Part shown: positions 9,189 to 18,132 of the stretch, one piece after another
Position numbering within the stretch: position 1 is the stretch's first letter
How the letters are laid out: each line of letters opens with the position of its first letter
Source of the DNA: Gammaproteobacteria bacterium
GTDB taxonomy: Bacteria; Pseudomonadota; Gammaproteobacteria; Pseudomonadales; Azotimanducaceae
Reading direction: 5' to 3'
Length of the DNA stretch: 40,996 nucleotides
NCBI GenBank assembly: GCA_030428905.1
Contig: JAUIED010000025.1
Location: forward strand, 1 to 40,996
The notes under the pieces: model-generated
The model's input: the letters and a program-made list of their open reading frames with translations, nothing else
Databases searched by the model: none
Told to the model about the DNA's origin: nothing
Position numbers and translations under genes: made by a program

Positions 9189-9983
9189 CTGTTTTCACGG
9201 GTCCTTTGGCTGAGCGTTGCTGTCGCGACATTGCTTGCCCATGCATGCAACACGCAGGCAGCCGAGCTCGCCATCGTCATTGATGATGTTGGCTACCACG
9301 AGTCGCGCACAGACCGCCTGTTGGCGCTGCCTGGGCCGCTGACGCTGGCAGTCCTGCCGTTCGCGCCACATAGCCGCGACGTGGCGCTGCGTGCCGCCCA
9401 CTACAACAAGGAAGTGATTCTGCACCAGCCTATGGAGGCCAACCCCAGCCCATGGGTGCGTCTTGAACGCGGCACACTGCTGAGCTCCATGGCAGACGCC
9501 GAGCTGATGCGCATGCTCGAGGCGTCCATCAACGCGATCCCGAACCTGGCCGGGGTGAGCAACCACACCGGTAGCCTGCTGACGGCGCACCCGCATGCCA
9601 TGCGACTCGTGATGCAGGTGATCAAGGCGCGCGGGCTGTATTTCCTCGACAGCCGTACCACAGCCCAAACGGTGGCGTTGGACACGGCGCGCGCGGCGGC
9701 CATACCCGCAGCCCGGAGAGATGTATTCCTCGACCACGTGATCGAACGGCAGTCCATTCACGCCGCGTTCCAGCAGGCGGTGGCGCTCGCTCGAAAACGC
9801 GGCCAGGCGATCCTCATCGCCCACCCGTACGAACTCAGCATCGACTATCTGGAATACGCTCTGGCTGAGCTGCCAGGCGACGTGACGCTCGTTACCGCTG
9901 GATCTCTGGCGCGGACGACTTATCCAGGAACGCCTGCCCCTCGGCAAATTGCAGCGTTCCCTCATAAATCGCCCGGCCCGTAA
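9189..9983 (+). CDS. Divergent polysaccharide deacetylase family protein (YibQ-like)
   Basis: Probable periplasmic protein of about 264 aa, member of the divergent polysaccharide deacetylase family next to envC in many gammaproteobacteria. Family motifs are AIVIDDVGY, LHQPMEA, GVSNHTGSLLT, YFLDSRTT and AHPYEL. The start is uncertain. A TTG at 9231 would cut into the signal peptide; an in-frame CTG at 9189, 6 bp after GGGGGA, restores a full signal peptide ending near CNTQAAE. The 3' end overlaps the end of hisA, which runs the other way, by 92 bp. The function of the family is not established. Confidence 0.82.
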   Translation: MFSRVLWLSVAVATLLAHACNTQAAELAIVIDDVGYHESRTDRLLALPGPLTLAVLPFAPHSRDVALRAAHYNKEVILHQPMEANPSPWVRLERGTLLSSMADAELMRMLEASINAIPNLAGVSNHTGSLLTAHPHAMRLVMQVIKARGLYFLDSRTTAQTVALDTARAAAIPAARRDVFLDHVIERQSIHAAFQQAVALARKRGQAILIAHPYELSIDYLEYALAELPGDVTLVTAGSLARTTYPGTPAPRQIAAFPHKSPGP

Positions 9984-10656
9984 TCGCGCCAACCACCCGC
10001 GCGCCCGCCTGCGCAAACACCGCTGCCTGCAGAGCTGCGAGGTCTTGCGTGGTGTGTAAGCCGCCTGAGGCGATGACGTCTATGCCCGCCTGAACCGACA
10101 GCGCCACCGTAGCCTGAACGTTAAGCCCCTGCAGCATGCCGTCACGATCGATGTCCGTGTACACGATGCCCGCCAGAGGCAACGCGCCAAGGCCTTTCAC
10201 GAAGTCGACCGCCGAGACGCTCTTGGTATCGTCCCAGCCGGCGGTGGCGAGCATGCCGGAGCGCGCGTCGAGGCCGAGCAGAATGCGGTGCGGGTGCTTC
10301 TCAGCAAGGCGCACGAGAAAGTCCGGCTCCTCGATGGCTCGAGTGCCGACGATGAGGCGCGCCACGCCGGCATCGAAGTAGGCCGCAGCAATCTCCTCGG
10401 TGCGTACCCCGCCACCGAGCTGCACCGGTACATCGGGTATCGCCGCCACCATGGCTTCCACCAGCGCCTGGTTGCGCGGCGCGCCGGCGAACGCGCCATC
10501 CAGATCGACAATGTGCAGGCGACGGGCACCTTGCTGCGCCCAATGCCTGGCCATGGCTACCGGGTCGCTGGAAAAGACCGTAGCGTCGTCCATGCGCCCC
10601 TGCCGCAGACGCACGCACTGGCCTTCCTTGAGGTCGATAGCGGGTATCAGATCCAA
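9892..10656 (-). CDS. hisA: Phosphoribosylformimino-5-aminoimidazole carboxamide ribotide isomerase HisA
   Basis: Histidine biosynthesis enzyme (254 aa), a (beta/alpha)8 barrel performing an Amadori rearrangement of ProFAR to PRFAR. The catalytic Asp at residue 8 sits in LIPAIDLKEG and the second in YTDIDRDGM; phosphate-binding LGGGVRT and VIASGGLHT are present. The start is a TTG two bases after the hisB stop. The C-terminal 30 residues are encoded opposite the end of the deacetylase-like gene. Neither hisH before it nor hisF after it is present, though these genes normally flank hisA. Confidence 0.94.
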   Translation of the reverse strand: MDLIPAIDLKEGQCVRLRQGRMDDATVFSSDPVAMARHWAQQGARRLHIVDLDGAFAGAPRNQALVEAMVAAIPDVPVQLGGGVRTEEIAAAYFDAGVARLIVGTRAIEEPDFLVRLAEKHPHRILLGLDARSGMLATAGWDDTKSVSAVDFVKGLGALPLAGIVYTDIDRDGMLQGLNVQATVALSVQAGIDVIASGGLHTTQDLAALQAAVFAQAGARVVGAITGRAIYEGTLQFAEGQAFLDKSSAPEIQR

Positions 10657-10658
10657 CG

Positions 10659-11252
10659 TTACAACGCGCCTTTGGTGGACGGCACCGCACCCGCCATGCG
10701 CGGGTCTGCGGCCACAGCTACCCGCAGCGCGCGGCCGAACGCCTTGAACACGGTTTCTGCCTGATGGTGGGCGTTATCGCCACGCAGATTGTCGATGTGC
10801 AGGGTGACCTGGGCGTGATTTACGAAGCCCTGGAAAAACTCACGCAATAGATCCACGTCGAAATCTCCCACCCGCGCGCGGGTGTAGGGCACTTCGTAGG
10901 TGAGGCCCGGGCGCCCGGACAGGTCTACCACCACTCGGGAAAGCGCTTCATCCAACGGCACGTACGCATGGCCGTAGCGGACGATGCCCTTCTTGTCGCC
11001 AACAGCCTGGGCAAACGCCTGGCCGAGCACGATACCGACATCCTCCACGGTATGGTGGGCATCCACCTCCAGATCGCCCACGGCGCGAATGCGCAGATCG
11101 AAGGCACCGTGCCGTGCTACCTGCGCGAGCATGTGGTCGAAGAAGGGCAGCCCCGTGGTGAATTCGTGCTCACCGGTGCCGTCCAGGTCGAGGCTGAGCT
11201 CGATCTGCGTCTCGGAGGTGTTACGGGTTACGGTTGCCGCCCGTTGGCTCAT
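10659..11252 (-). CDS. hisB: Imidazoleglycerol-phosphate dehydratase HisB
   Basis: Monofunctional IGP dehydratase (197 aa), which removes water from imidazole glycerol phosphate to give imidazole acetol phosphate. The two manganese-binding motifs DAHHTVED and NAHHQAE are intact, as are FFDHML and RPGL. It lacks the histidinol-phosphatase domain of the E. coli fusion, as usual outside enterics. The hisA start is two bases downstream, so the pair is likely cotranscribed. No hisH is found between them. Confidence 0.96.
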   Translation of the reverse strand: MSQRAATVTRNTSETQIELSLDLDGTGEHEFTTGLPFFDHMLAQVARHGAFDLRIRAVGDLEVDAHHTVEDVGIVLGQAFAQAVGDKKGIVRYGHAYVPLDEALSRVVVDLSGRPGLTYEVPYTRARVGDFDVDLLREFFQGFVNHAQVTLHIDNLRGDNAHHQAETVFKAFGRALRVAVAADPRMAGAVPSTKGAL

Positions 11253-11291
11253 GTTGGTCGTCCGCTGTCTTAGCGGCGCGCAGTATACCCG

Positions 11292-11690
11292 CTACAAACG
11301 GTCCATGAGGCTGCCGTGCGGCAGAAATCGGTTGTCGGTGTTAGCCTTGATCCAACCGGTAAGATCGTCCGGATAGGCACCGCGGGCCTTGAGCTCGCGC
11401 ACCAGCACCACTACCGGTGACTTTGCCCCGGAATCCCAGCCGGTGAGCTGCTGCTCGGCCAGGGTGAAGAGCTTCACCAGCTGCACCACTTGCCCGGTTT
11501 CGAGGTCCGCCACAGCAGCGCGCCAGTCACCCGCATCAGACCGCGCAAGCGGCCCGAGGCGTTTGATGCTCAGCTCATCCAGGCCGTAGTGGGCAGCCTC
11601 GAGGTTCTGCGCTGCATCAACGAACTGCGCGACAACCTCCGGGGTGAGGCCGGATTGCATCAGCGTCGGGTCGAAACTATCTACAGCCAT
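11292..11690 (-). CDS. Hypothetical protein upstream of hisB
   Basis: A 132-aa soluble protein I do not recognise. It is acidic at the N-terminus, mostly helical in appearance, and contains WDSGAKSPVVVLVRELK and a C-terminal WIKANTDNRFLPHGS. I chose the ATG at 11690; an in-frame TTG at 11705 would add five residues. A conserved hypothetical gene occurs between hisB and asmA in Pseudomonas too, so this is probably a real, vertically inherited gene. It could be cotranscribed with hisB and hisA, 39 bp downstream. Confidence 0.75.
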   Translation of the reverse strand: MAVDSFDPTLMQSGLTPEVVAQFVDAAQNLEAAHYGLDELSIKRLGPLARSDAGDWRAAVADLETGQVVQLVKLFTLAEQQLTGWDSGAKSPVVVLVRELKARGAYPDDLTGWIKANTDNRFLPHGSLMDRL

Positions 11691-11742
11691 AGCGGGACAA
11701 ACCAAAAGTTCTTATAGTTCATAAAGTTACAAGGTAGTTACA

Positions 11743-11791
11743 TCCGATACATCGGAATGTGATCCAATACTAAATAGAGTTTACGGATCAC
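11743..11791. promoter_or_regulatory. Two inverted repeats in a divergent AT-rich gap
   Basis: The AT-rich gap 11706-11832 holds TCCGAT-AC-ATCGGA (11743-11756) and a wider repeat GTGATCC (11759-11765) / GGATCAC (11785-11791) around AATACTAAATAGAG. The second pair frames a possible -10 region. This looks like an operator for the divergent genes, but no known regulator consensus is recognised. Confidence 0.35.
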
Positions 11792-11832
11792 GCATGAAAG
11801 GCAAGGAGCCGTAAAGGAGCCATTGAAGGAAG

Positions 11833-12048
11833 ATGAACGAGCGAATATACCAAGACGATCACGGCGGTTGGTACTTCCACATTCGTGGCAATCAGATAGC
11901 CGGCCCGTTCGCATCCTACGATCTCGCCGAATCCGGACTCAACAAACACGTTTCATCATGCAGCAAACGGGTCTCCGGGGGCTTTCGCTGGCCGCGCAAC
12001 TGGCACCCCGCGCGACTGCTCCGCCGTTCAGCCGTGCGTCAGGCTTGA
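11833..12048 (+). CDS. DUF6316-like small protein
   Basis: A 71-aa basic protein whose first 40 residues (ERIYQDDHGGWYFHIRG, then GPFASYDLAESGL) resemble the short DUF6316 proteins of Pseudomonadales. The second half is Arg-rich with no recognised motif. GGAAG lies just before the ATG. A second frame of similar length starts at 11823, but lacks this similarity. Function unknown; it precedes asmA by 21 bp and may share its transcript. Confidence 0.6.
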   Translation: MNERIYQDDHGGWYFHIRGNQIAGPFASYDLAESGLNKHVSSCSKRVSGGFRWPRNWHPARLLRRSAVRQA

Positions 12049-12069
12049 TGCCTCTATAATCGCGCCCCT

Positions 12070-13557
12070 ATGGGCAAACTTCTTTCGGCGATATTCCTGT
12101 TGCTGCTCGCAGCCGCAGCAGCATTCTGGTGGTGGGTGCAGGACGCCAACCGGCTCAAACCGCACCTCGAGCAATATCTCAGCGACACGCTTGAGATGCC
12201 GGTGCGCATTGGCGGCGACGTGTCCTGGCAGCTCTGGCCGCCGCTGTATGTGACCGCCTCAGACCTCAGCGCAACGGACGAAGACAGTCGCTACAAGGTA
12301 CGCGAACTGCAGCTTGCTGTGTCATTCGCAGACCTCTTCGGCAACCCGGACGACTGGCGCGTGGACTCGCTGATCATGAGCGACGCAGAACATCGCGAAA
12401 ATGAGGACATCACCACCTTCGAGACCGTCGAGCTCAGAGACTACGCCCCAGAATCCTGGGCAACTCTGCGGGCGAACGGTGAAAGCAACGGCATGGCGTT
12501 TTCCCTTGACGGCGATGTGCGCCAGCTTCCGGCTGAGCTACTCACGCTCGAGTTTCGCGACCTGACAGTGCGAACCTCCGAATTAGGCGCCGTCTGCCAG
12601 GGTCAGGCCGCAGACAGCGGCGCGACAGATCTGCCTGAGGCTGCCGCTGATGCGCTGCTGCCAACGGATACGCTGCTCGGCTGGCACTGGACGGCATCCT
12701 GTCGGATTCCTGAGATGACGATCAACGGCAAAGCCTTCACAAACCTGCGCCTGGACACATCACACCAGGCCGGCGACATGCGCAACGATTTGGCGGTTCC
12801 CGAATTTTTCGACGGCACCGCCACGTTTGCGCTCCACACCAATCTGAATGGGCCGGTGACGTGGAAGCTGAAACCACACCTCGAAGGCGTTGCCCCCGAG
12901 CCGCTCATGACCTGGCTCGGCCGGCCCGTGCGCTGGCAGGGCACGCTCCGCGCGCAGGGCACCATCGACGCCTCCGGCAACACGAGCGCCGCCATCATCG
13001 ACAGCCTGCGTATGGATCTCGGCTTCGATGGCGGTGAGGGGCAGATCGACATTTCCGAGATCAAACGACAGGTTGCAGCGCTGGCGCAGTACAGCAAGGA
13101 AGCATCCAGCGTCGACAAGTGGCCGGACACATGGAACTACACCTACCTCGTGGGCGCCTGGCGCGCCAATGGCCGGGCGCATAGGCTCGATCTTGCGCTC
13201 GACAACCTCACAGTCATGGCAGACGGCACCTACGACCTCGTAAGCGACGCGCTCGATATGAAAGCGAGCCTCACCTTCGGCGAGGACCCGGCGTACTCCC
13301 GATTCGATGTGAACCCGCTGCTTGTGGGGCTACCAATACCGGCACAGTGCCGCGGCAGCCTGGCGCAGCCCACCTGCCGCCTGGACGATGCGCAGGCTCT
13401 GAAAAACGTTAGCCGAGCGCTCACCAGCGGCGAAGGCAGTGCTCTGAAAAGTAAGCTGAGCGAGAAAATCGACGAAGAAGTGCCGGAGCAGTATCGCGAC
13501 GCGGCACGCACGCTGCTCGACATACTCAGCGGCGCGCTGGACGACAAGGATCGATGA
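12070..13557 (+). CDS. asmA: AsmA family protein
   Basis: Large cell-envelope protein (495 aa) of the AsmA/TamB-like superfamily, anchored in the inner membrane by an N-terminal segment (about 4-23) with a long periplasmic beta-rich body. Family features are RIGGDVSWQLWPPLYVTASD near residue 46 and the C-terminal region with paired cysteines in PAQCRGSLAQPTCRLDD. AsmA-like proteins are implicated in phospholipid movement to the outer membrane. Its stop overlaps the mutY start (ATGA), and the asmA-mutY-yggX order is conserved in Pseudomonas. Confidence 0.88.
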   Translation: MGKLLSAIFLLLLAAAAAFWWWVQDANRLKPHLEQYLSDTLEMPVRIGGDVSWQLWPPLYVTASDLSATDEDSRYKVRELQLAVSFADLFGNPDDWRVDSLIMSDAEHRENEDITTFETVELRDYAPESWATLRANGESNGMAFSLDGDVRQLPAELLTLEFRDLTVRTSELGAVCQGQAADSGATDLPEAAADALLPTDTLLGWHWTASCRIPEMTINGKAFTNLRLDTSHQAGDMRNDLAVPEFFDGTATFALHTNLNGPVTWKLKPHLEGVAPEPLMTWLGRPVRWQGTLRAQGTIDASGNTSAAIIDSLRMDLGFDGGEGQIDISEIKRQVAALAQYSKEASSVDKWPDTWNYTYLVGAWRANGRAHRLDLALDNLTVMADGTYDLVSDALDMKASLTFGEDPAYSRFDVNPLLVGLPIPAQCRGSLAQPTCRLDDAQALKNVSRALTSGEGSALKSKLSEKIDEEVPEQYRDAARTLLDILSGALDDKDR

Positions 13558-14612
13558 GCCGAGCCATCGCTGAGCGGCTGCTTGCCTGGCATCAACAGCA
13601 CGGTCGTAAAGATCTGCCCTGGCAGAAAAACCGCACGCCCTACCGGGTGTGGCTCTCGGAGATCATGCTGCAGCAGACCCAGGTGACCACCGTAAAGCCC
13701 TACTTCGAACGCTTCACCGCGAGGTTCCCAAACGTTTCCGACCTTGCCGCAGCAGACCTCGACGACGTGCTACACCTCTGGACGGGGCTCGGCTACTACG
13801 CCCGTGCCCGCAATCTGCACAAAGCAGCAATCGCCTTAGTGGACCGGCATGGCGGCGAGCTGCCCAACGATCAGGAGGCGCTGGAGGCGCTGCCGGGCAT
13901 CGGCCGCTCTACCGCCGCGGCCATACGCGCCATTGCCTACGGTGCGCACGCGGCAATCCTCGATGCCAACGTCAAGCGCGTGCTCGCAAGATACGAGGCG
14001 ATTGACGGCGATCCGAGCAAAGCAGGCACTCTGACCAGGCTCTGGCAGCTTGCCGAAACGCACACCCCTGCCCAAAACACCGATGTGTACACGCAGGCGA
14101 TCATGGATCTCGGCGCCACGGTCTGCACCGCGCGACGACCTGCATGCGACGTCTGCCCGCTGGCAGACACCTGCGTTGCGCATGCGCGCGGTGAAGAATC
14201 CCGGTACCCCGAGAAGAAGGCGAAGAAGGCCAAGCCCGTGCGCAGTACCAGCATGTGGTTGCTGACGAGCCCGCAAGGCGCTTGCCTGCTGGAACGCCAG
14301 CCGCAACCCGGCCTTTGGGGCGGCTTGTGGTCACCACTCATGCGCGCAGAGGATATTGCGCCGGAAGCGGTTTGCGCAGAGCTTACTCTCGAGCCCGCCG
14401 GACCCGCCCGGGCGCTCGAGCCATTTCGCCACACGTTTACGCACTTTCATCTGGATATCACGCCGTTTCAGCAGCCGGTGAAAGACAAGCAGGAACACGT
14501 GCAGGATGCAGATCTGCGCCTGTGGTACGAGCCCGGAGACAACCGCCCTATCGGCCTGTCGGTGCCGGCGGTTAAACTGCTCGCTCGTTTGAACGACACG
14601 GCGGACAGATGA
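13554..14612 (+). CDS. mutY: A/G-specific adenine DNA glycosylase MutY
   Basis: Removes adenine mispaired with 8-oxoguanine in base-excision repair; 352 aa. The catalytic Glu36 is in EIMLQQTQV, the helix-hairpin-helix is LPGIGRSTAAA (about 113-123), catalytic Asp137 is in ILDANVKRVL, and the [4Fe-4S] loop has cysteines 191, 198, 201 and 207 in the exact C-X6-C-X2-C-X5-C spacing. The C-terminal NUDIX-like domain for 8-oxoG recognition starts near residue 230. Starts and stops overlap asmA and yggX by ATGA. Confidence 0.97.
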   Translation: MSRAIAERLLAWHQQHGRKDLPWQKNRTPYRVWLSEIMLQQTQVTTVKPYFERFTARFPNVSDLAAADLDDVLHLWTGLGYYARARNLHKAAIALVDRHGGELPNDQEALEALPGIGRSTAAAIRAIAYGAHAAILDANVKRVLARYEAIDGDPSKAGTLTRLWQLAETHTPAQNTDVYTQAIMDLGATVCTARRPACDVCPLADTCVAHARGEESRYPEKKAKKAKPVRSTSMWLLTSPQGACLLERQPQPGLWGGLWSPLMRAEDIAPEAVCAELTLEPAGPARALEPFRHTFTHFHLDITPFQQPVKDKQEHVQDADLRLWYEPGDNRPIGLSVPAVKLLARLNDTADR

Positions 14613-14884
14613 GCAGAACGGTGCACTGCAGAAAGTACGACGAAGACCTGGAAGGGCTGGATGCACCACCCTTGCCCGGCGCCCGCGGCCAGGAGATCTT
14701 CGAGCAGGTTTCGAAACGGGCATGGCTGGAATGGCAGGCGCTGCAAACCACGCTCATCAACGAAAAGCACCTGAGCCTCATCGACAAGGAAGCGCGTGCC
14801 TATCTCTCCGAGCAGATGGAGCGATTTCTCAGCAACCAGCCAACCGACATGGCGGAACACTTCACGCCGGGCAGCGAGTCATGA
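14609..14884 (+). CDS. yggX: Fe(2+)-trafficking / oxidative-damage protection protein YggX
   Basis: A 91-aa cytoplasmic protein with the family signature: MSRTVHCRKYDEDLEGLD at the N-terminus, WLEWQALQTTLINEK in the middle and a C-terminal FTPGS. Family members protect Fe-S enzymes, which makes sense beside the Fe-S enzyme MutY. It overlaps mutY by ATGA at its start and the lipoprotein gene by ATGA at its stop. Confidence 0.96.
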   Translation: MSRTVHCRKYDEDLEGLDAPPLPGARGQEIFEQVSKRAWLEWQALQTTLINEKHLSLIDKEARAYLSEQMERFLSNQPTDMAEHFTPGSES

Positions 14885-16371
14885 TTCGGCGGTTGAGTGC
14901 CTTACTGCTCATCGCAGCGGCAGGCTGCACCTCGCTGCCGAACAGCTACAACCCGCCGGGGCCTCCGGACGTCGAACTGGTAGCGGATCAACCGACGACC
15001 AGCAGAACCTACTACGTGGATCAGCGGATTGGCCGCAACCCGTGCACTCAGTACGATCCGCGCTCACAGGCCTGCGGCAGCGGCCGAGAGCTCGCCTTCA
15101 ACAATCTGACAGACGCGAATGGCCTGGCACAGGCCGGTGACACGATTCTCGTGCGTGCCGGAACCTATGCGGAGCAGATTGCCCCAAGCCGGTCAGGCAC
15201 CCCACGCGCACCCATCGTCTACCGTCGCTACGGCGACGATGCCGTGCAAATCGTCACGCTTCAAGCCCCGGCCATCTGGCTGATCGGCACTCATTACATC
15301 CACGTGAAGGGTTTTGTCATCCGCGATTCGCAAGGTTGGGGGCGGCTGGAGAATGCGCACCACAACCTGATCGAGGACAACGACTTCCGCGAGGCATTGG
15401 CACGCGGCACTACCGGCGGGCTGAAGCTGGTGCAGAGCCACTTCAATATCGTGCGCGGCAACACATTCTACCGGGGCAACGACAGCATCGTGGTGCAGAC
15501 CTCGGACCGGAACCGCATCGTCGACAACCACTTCGAGTTCGCACGGCACAGCCTATTCAGCATCCGCTGCGGCAACTTCAACATCCTGCGCAACAACTAC
15601 CTGCACAACGAGCGGCAGAAAATCGGCGAGATCTACGACTGCGAGGGCATCAGCGACGCACCGTTTGTGCTCGACGCAACCAAGCGCAACCTGGTGGAAG
15701 GTAACCACTTCGCCTTCTCGCGCGGCGCCGACCAACCCACCCGCTACAACGGTATTCAGTTTTCCGGCCAGCTGGGCCTCATTCGCCACAATCTCTTCAA
15801 GCGCAACGAAGGCGGCGCCATCCACTTTGCCGTGTACAGCGACGAAGCGCTCAACACCTACGGCAACCGTGTGGTTGGCAACTGGTTCTTCGACAACCGC
15901 TGCTACGCCGTGAGCGGCTCCACCGCCGGCGGCATACGCGTGGGTGACAACCGCGTGATCGGCAACCTGCTCTCGGGCAACGTCGACTGTCTCGGCTACA
16001 AGAACAGCGTCATGCGCGCGCCACTCTTCGACATGGTCGACAACGAAGAGGCGCCGGCGCCAATTCAGGGGCTGCCCCGGGTGTGGCACACGCGCACGAT
16101 GAGTGCCGGTGCCGGCCGCTCGATACCGGTAGATGATGTGCTGCCGTTTTTCGACGGCTACGGGCTCGCCGGTGAGCGCGGCGATGCGGTGCAGGTGGAA
16201 TCCACCGGCGCCGATGCCTTCGTGATCGGCATCGACTACGAAAACCGGCAGCTGCTGCTCGATCGAGACCTCACCTGGGAGGGTGGAGATGGCGTGCGGA
16301 TACTCGAAACACTGGCCCGCGAGCCGTTCACTGTGATGCCGTCGAGCCGGGTAGTGCGCGTGGAAGAATGA
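14881..16371 (+). CDS. Right-handed parallel beta-helix lipoprotein
   Basis: A 496-aa protein with an N-terminal lipoprotein-like signal (IAAAGC, a relaxed lipobox with Cys17) and a long beta-helix body of repeated N-G-N/D-N-x-F coils, for example NLIEDNDFREA, NIVRGNTFYRG, RIVDNHFEF, NLVEGNHFAF and RVVGNWFFDN. Right-handed beta-helices are typical of polysaccharide lyases and related surface proteins, but I see no lyase-specific catalytic motif and assign no substrate. The start used is the ATG at 14881, overlapping yggX. Tail residues 400-496 form a separate beta-rich part. Confidence 0.78.
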   Translation: MIRRLSALLLIAAAGCTSLPNSYNPPGPPDVELVADQPTTSRTYYVDQRIGRNPCTQYDPRSQACGSGRELAFNNLTDANGLAQAGDTILVRAGTYAEQIAPSRSGTPRAPIVYRRYGDDAVQIVTLQAPAIWLIGTHYIHVKGFVIRDSQGWGRLENAHHNLIEDNDFREALARGTTGGLKLVQSHFNIVRGNTFYRGNDSIVVQTSDRNRIVDNHFEFARHSLFSIRCGNFNILRNNYLHNERQKIGEIYDCEGISDAPFVLDATKRNLVEGNHFAFSRGADQPTRYNGIQFSGQLGLIRHNLFKRNEGGAIHFAVYSDEALNTYGNRVVGNWFFDNRCYAVSGSTAGGIRVGDNRVIGNLLSGNVDCLGYKNSVMRAPLFDMVDNEEAPAPIQGLPRVWHTRTMSAGAGRSIPVDDVLPFFDGYGLAGERGDAVQVESTGADAFVIGIDYENRQLLLDRDLTWEGGDGVRILETLAREPFTVMPSSRVVRVEE

Positions 16372-16554
16372 CCGTTAATTGACAGATATGGGGCCTGCTG
16401 TAGTGGAATTCAACCGCTGGACAGGCGCGCCCCCACGACTTAGTCTCGGCTCTGGCGCTGACCACACACGCGGCAGTGACCAACAAACCAGGCTCCAGAT
16501 TCTTGCAATCTCGGACTTGATCCGCCCCTGAGGCAATTGGACAGGTACCAGGAT

Positions 16555-17343
16555 ATGAACATTCTCGATTTCGCTCGGCGCAAGCGCGCACAAGAAAAAA
16601 TCTCCATGGTCACATGCTACGACTACTCGAGCGCCTGTGTGCTCGAGCAGACGGACGTGGACACCCTGCTGGTGGGCGACAGCCTTGCCATGGTGATGCA
16701 CGGCTTCGACAGCACAGTGCATGCAACGATCGACATGATGGCCATGCACACCGCAGCGGTGCGCCGGGGCGCACCCGGCAAGTTCATCGTTGGCGACATC
16801 CCGTTTCTCTCCGCACGCCGCGGCACCACACAGGCGATGGACGACGTGGCGGCACTGATGCGCGCCGGCGCTAACGCCGTGAAGATCGAAGGTGAGGCGG
16901 GCCAGCTCGACCTGATGGCACATATCGTCGAGTCCGGTGTGCCGGTGATGGGCCATCTCGGCCTGACGCCGCAATCCGTGGAAGCCTTCGGCGGCCACAA
17001 AGTGCAGGGCCGCAGCGAAGGTCAGGCGGCAGCCATCATCGAATCGGCCAAACGCCTGGAGCAGGCGGGCTGCTTTGCGCTGGTGCTCGAATGCGTGCCG
17101 GAAGTGCTCGCAACCTCCATCACCGAGCAGATCGGCATACCGACCATCGGTATCGGCGCCGGCCCTAACACCGACGGGCAGGTGCTGGTGCTGCACGACA
17201 TGCTCGGCATGAACCCGGCGTTCAAGCCGAAGTTTCTTCGTCACTACGCCAACACTCGCGAGGTGATCACCGGCGCGGTGAACCGCTTTCACGACGACGT
17301 GACGAGCGGCGCCTTCCCGAGCCGTGAGGAGAGTTACGCATGA
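16555..17343 (+). CDS. panB: 3-methyl-2-oxobutanoate hydroxymethyltransferase PanB
   Basis: First committed step of pantothenate synthesis: adds a hydroxymethyl group from methylene-THF to 2-oxoisovalerate. 262 aa barrel with ISMVTCYDYSSA, VGDSLAMVMHGFDST, VGDIPFLS, GHLGLTPQSV and ECVPEVLA, all family motifs. Start chosen at the ATG at 16555 (MNILDFARRK) after CCAGGA, rather than an upstream TTG. The 183-bp gap before it (16372-16554) holds no gene that I can see. It overlaps panC by ATGA. Confidence 0.96.
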   Translation: MNILDFARRKRAQEKISMVTCYDYSSACVLEQTDVDTLLVGDSLAMVMHGFDSTVHATIDMMAMHTAAVRRGAPGKFIVGDIPFLSARRGTTQAMDDVAALMRAGANAVKIEGEAGQLDLMAHIVESGVPVMGHLGLTPQSVEAFGGHKVQGRSEGQAAAIIESAKRLEQAGCFALVLECVPEVLATSITEQIGIPTIGIGAGPNTDGQVLVLHDMLGMNPAFKPKFLRHYANTREVITGAVNRFHDDVTSGAFPSREESYA

Positions 17344-18107
17344 AGATCACCAAGAGCCTTCAGGCCTGGCGAGAGCTGCGCCGGGACATCCGCGGCAGCA
17401 TCGGCTTCGTGCCCACCATGGGCGCGCTGCACGCAGGTCATGCAGCACTCATCGAGCAGAGCGTGGCGGAGAATGACGTGACGGTGCTGAGCATCTACGT
17501 CAACCCGACGCAGTTCAACAACGCCGAGGATCTGGACAACTACCCGTGCACGCTGGAGGCAGACCTTGCGCTCGCAAAGCGCCTGGGCGTGCAGCATGTT
17601 CTTCTGCCCCGTTACCGGGAGATGTATGCCGACGGCTTCCGCTACCGGGTGGAGGAGACGGAATTCTCCAACACACTTTGCGGTGCGCATCGCCCCGGCC
17701 ACTTCACCGGCGTGCTCACGGTAGTAATGAAGCTCTTCAACATCGTGCGGCCGAATCGCGCCTACTTCGGCGAGAAGGACTTTCAGCAGCTCACGCTCAT
17801 TCGCGACATGGTGGATGCGTTCTTCCTCGACGTGGACATCATTCCGGTGGCTACGGTTCGGGAGGCGGACGGACTGGCGCTGAGCTCCCGTAACGCACGC
17901 CTCAGTCAGGCCGCGCGGCGCAAGGCGCCGGAGTTCAGCCGGCTGCTCAACGATCCACGGGACGACGAGACCGTGGCCCGAGAACTCACGGCGCGCGGTT
18001 TTGCCGTAGACTACGTGGAAACCAGAAACGGGCGCCGTTTCGGCGCCGTCACAATGCCTTGCGGTAAACACGACGTACGCCTGATCGACAACGTCGCCGC
18101 CGGGTAG
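17340..18107 (+). CDS. panC: Pantothenate synthetase PanC
   Basis: ATP-dependent condensation of pantoate and beta-alanine. The nucleotide-binding PTMGALHAGH (HIGH-like) is at about 23-32, followed by VNPTQFNN, YREMYADGF, RPGHFTGVLTVV, FGEKDFQQL and SSRNARLS (the KMSKS-loop region). At 255 aa it is about 25 residues shorter than typical (about 280), with the loss in the C-terminal dimerisation lobe; the catalytic part is complete. Translationally coupled to panB. panD is not in the window. Confidence 0.95.
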   Translation: MKITKSLQAWRELRRDIRGSIGFVPTMGALHAGHAALIEQSVAENDVTVLSIYVNPTQFNNAEDLDNYPCTLEADLALAKRLGVQHVLLPRYREMYADGFRYRVEETEFSNTLCGAHRPGHFTGVLTVVMKLFNIVRPNRAYFGEKDFQQLTLIRDMVDAFFLDVDIIPVATVREADGLALSSRNARLSQAARRKAPEFSRLLNDPRDDETVARELTARGFAVDYVETRNGRRFGAVTMPCGKHDVRLIDNVAAG

Positions 18108-18132
18108 GAACCGCAAAACACACGGAAAACAT

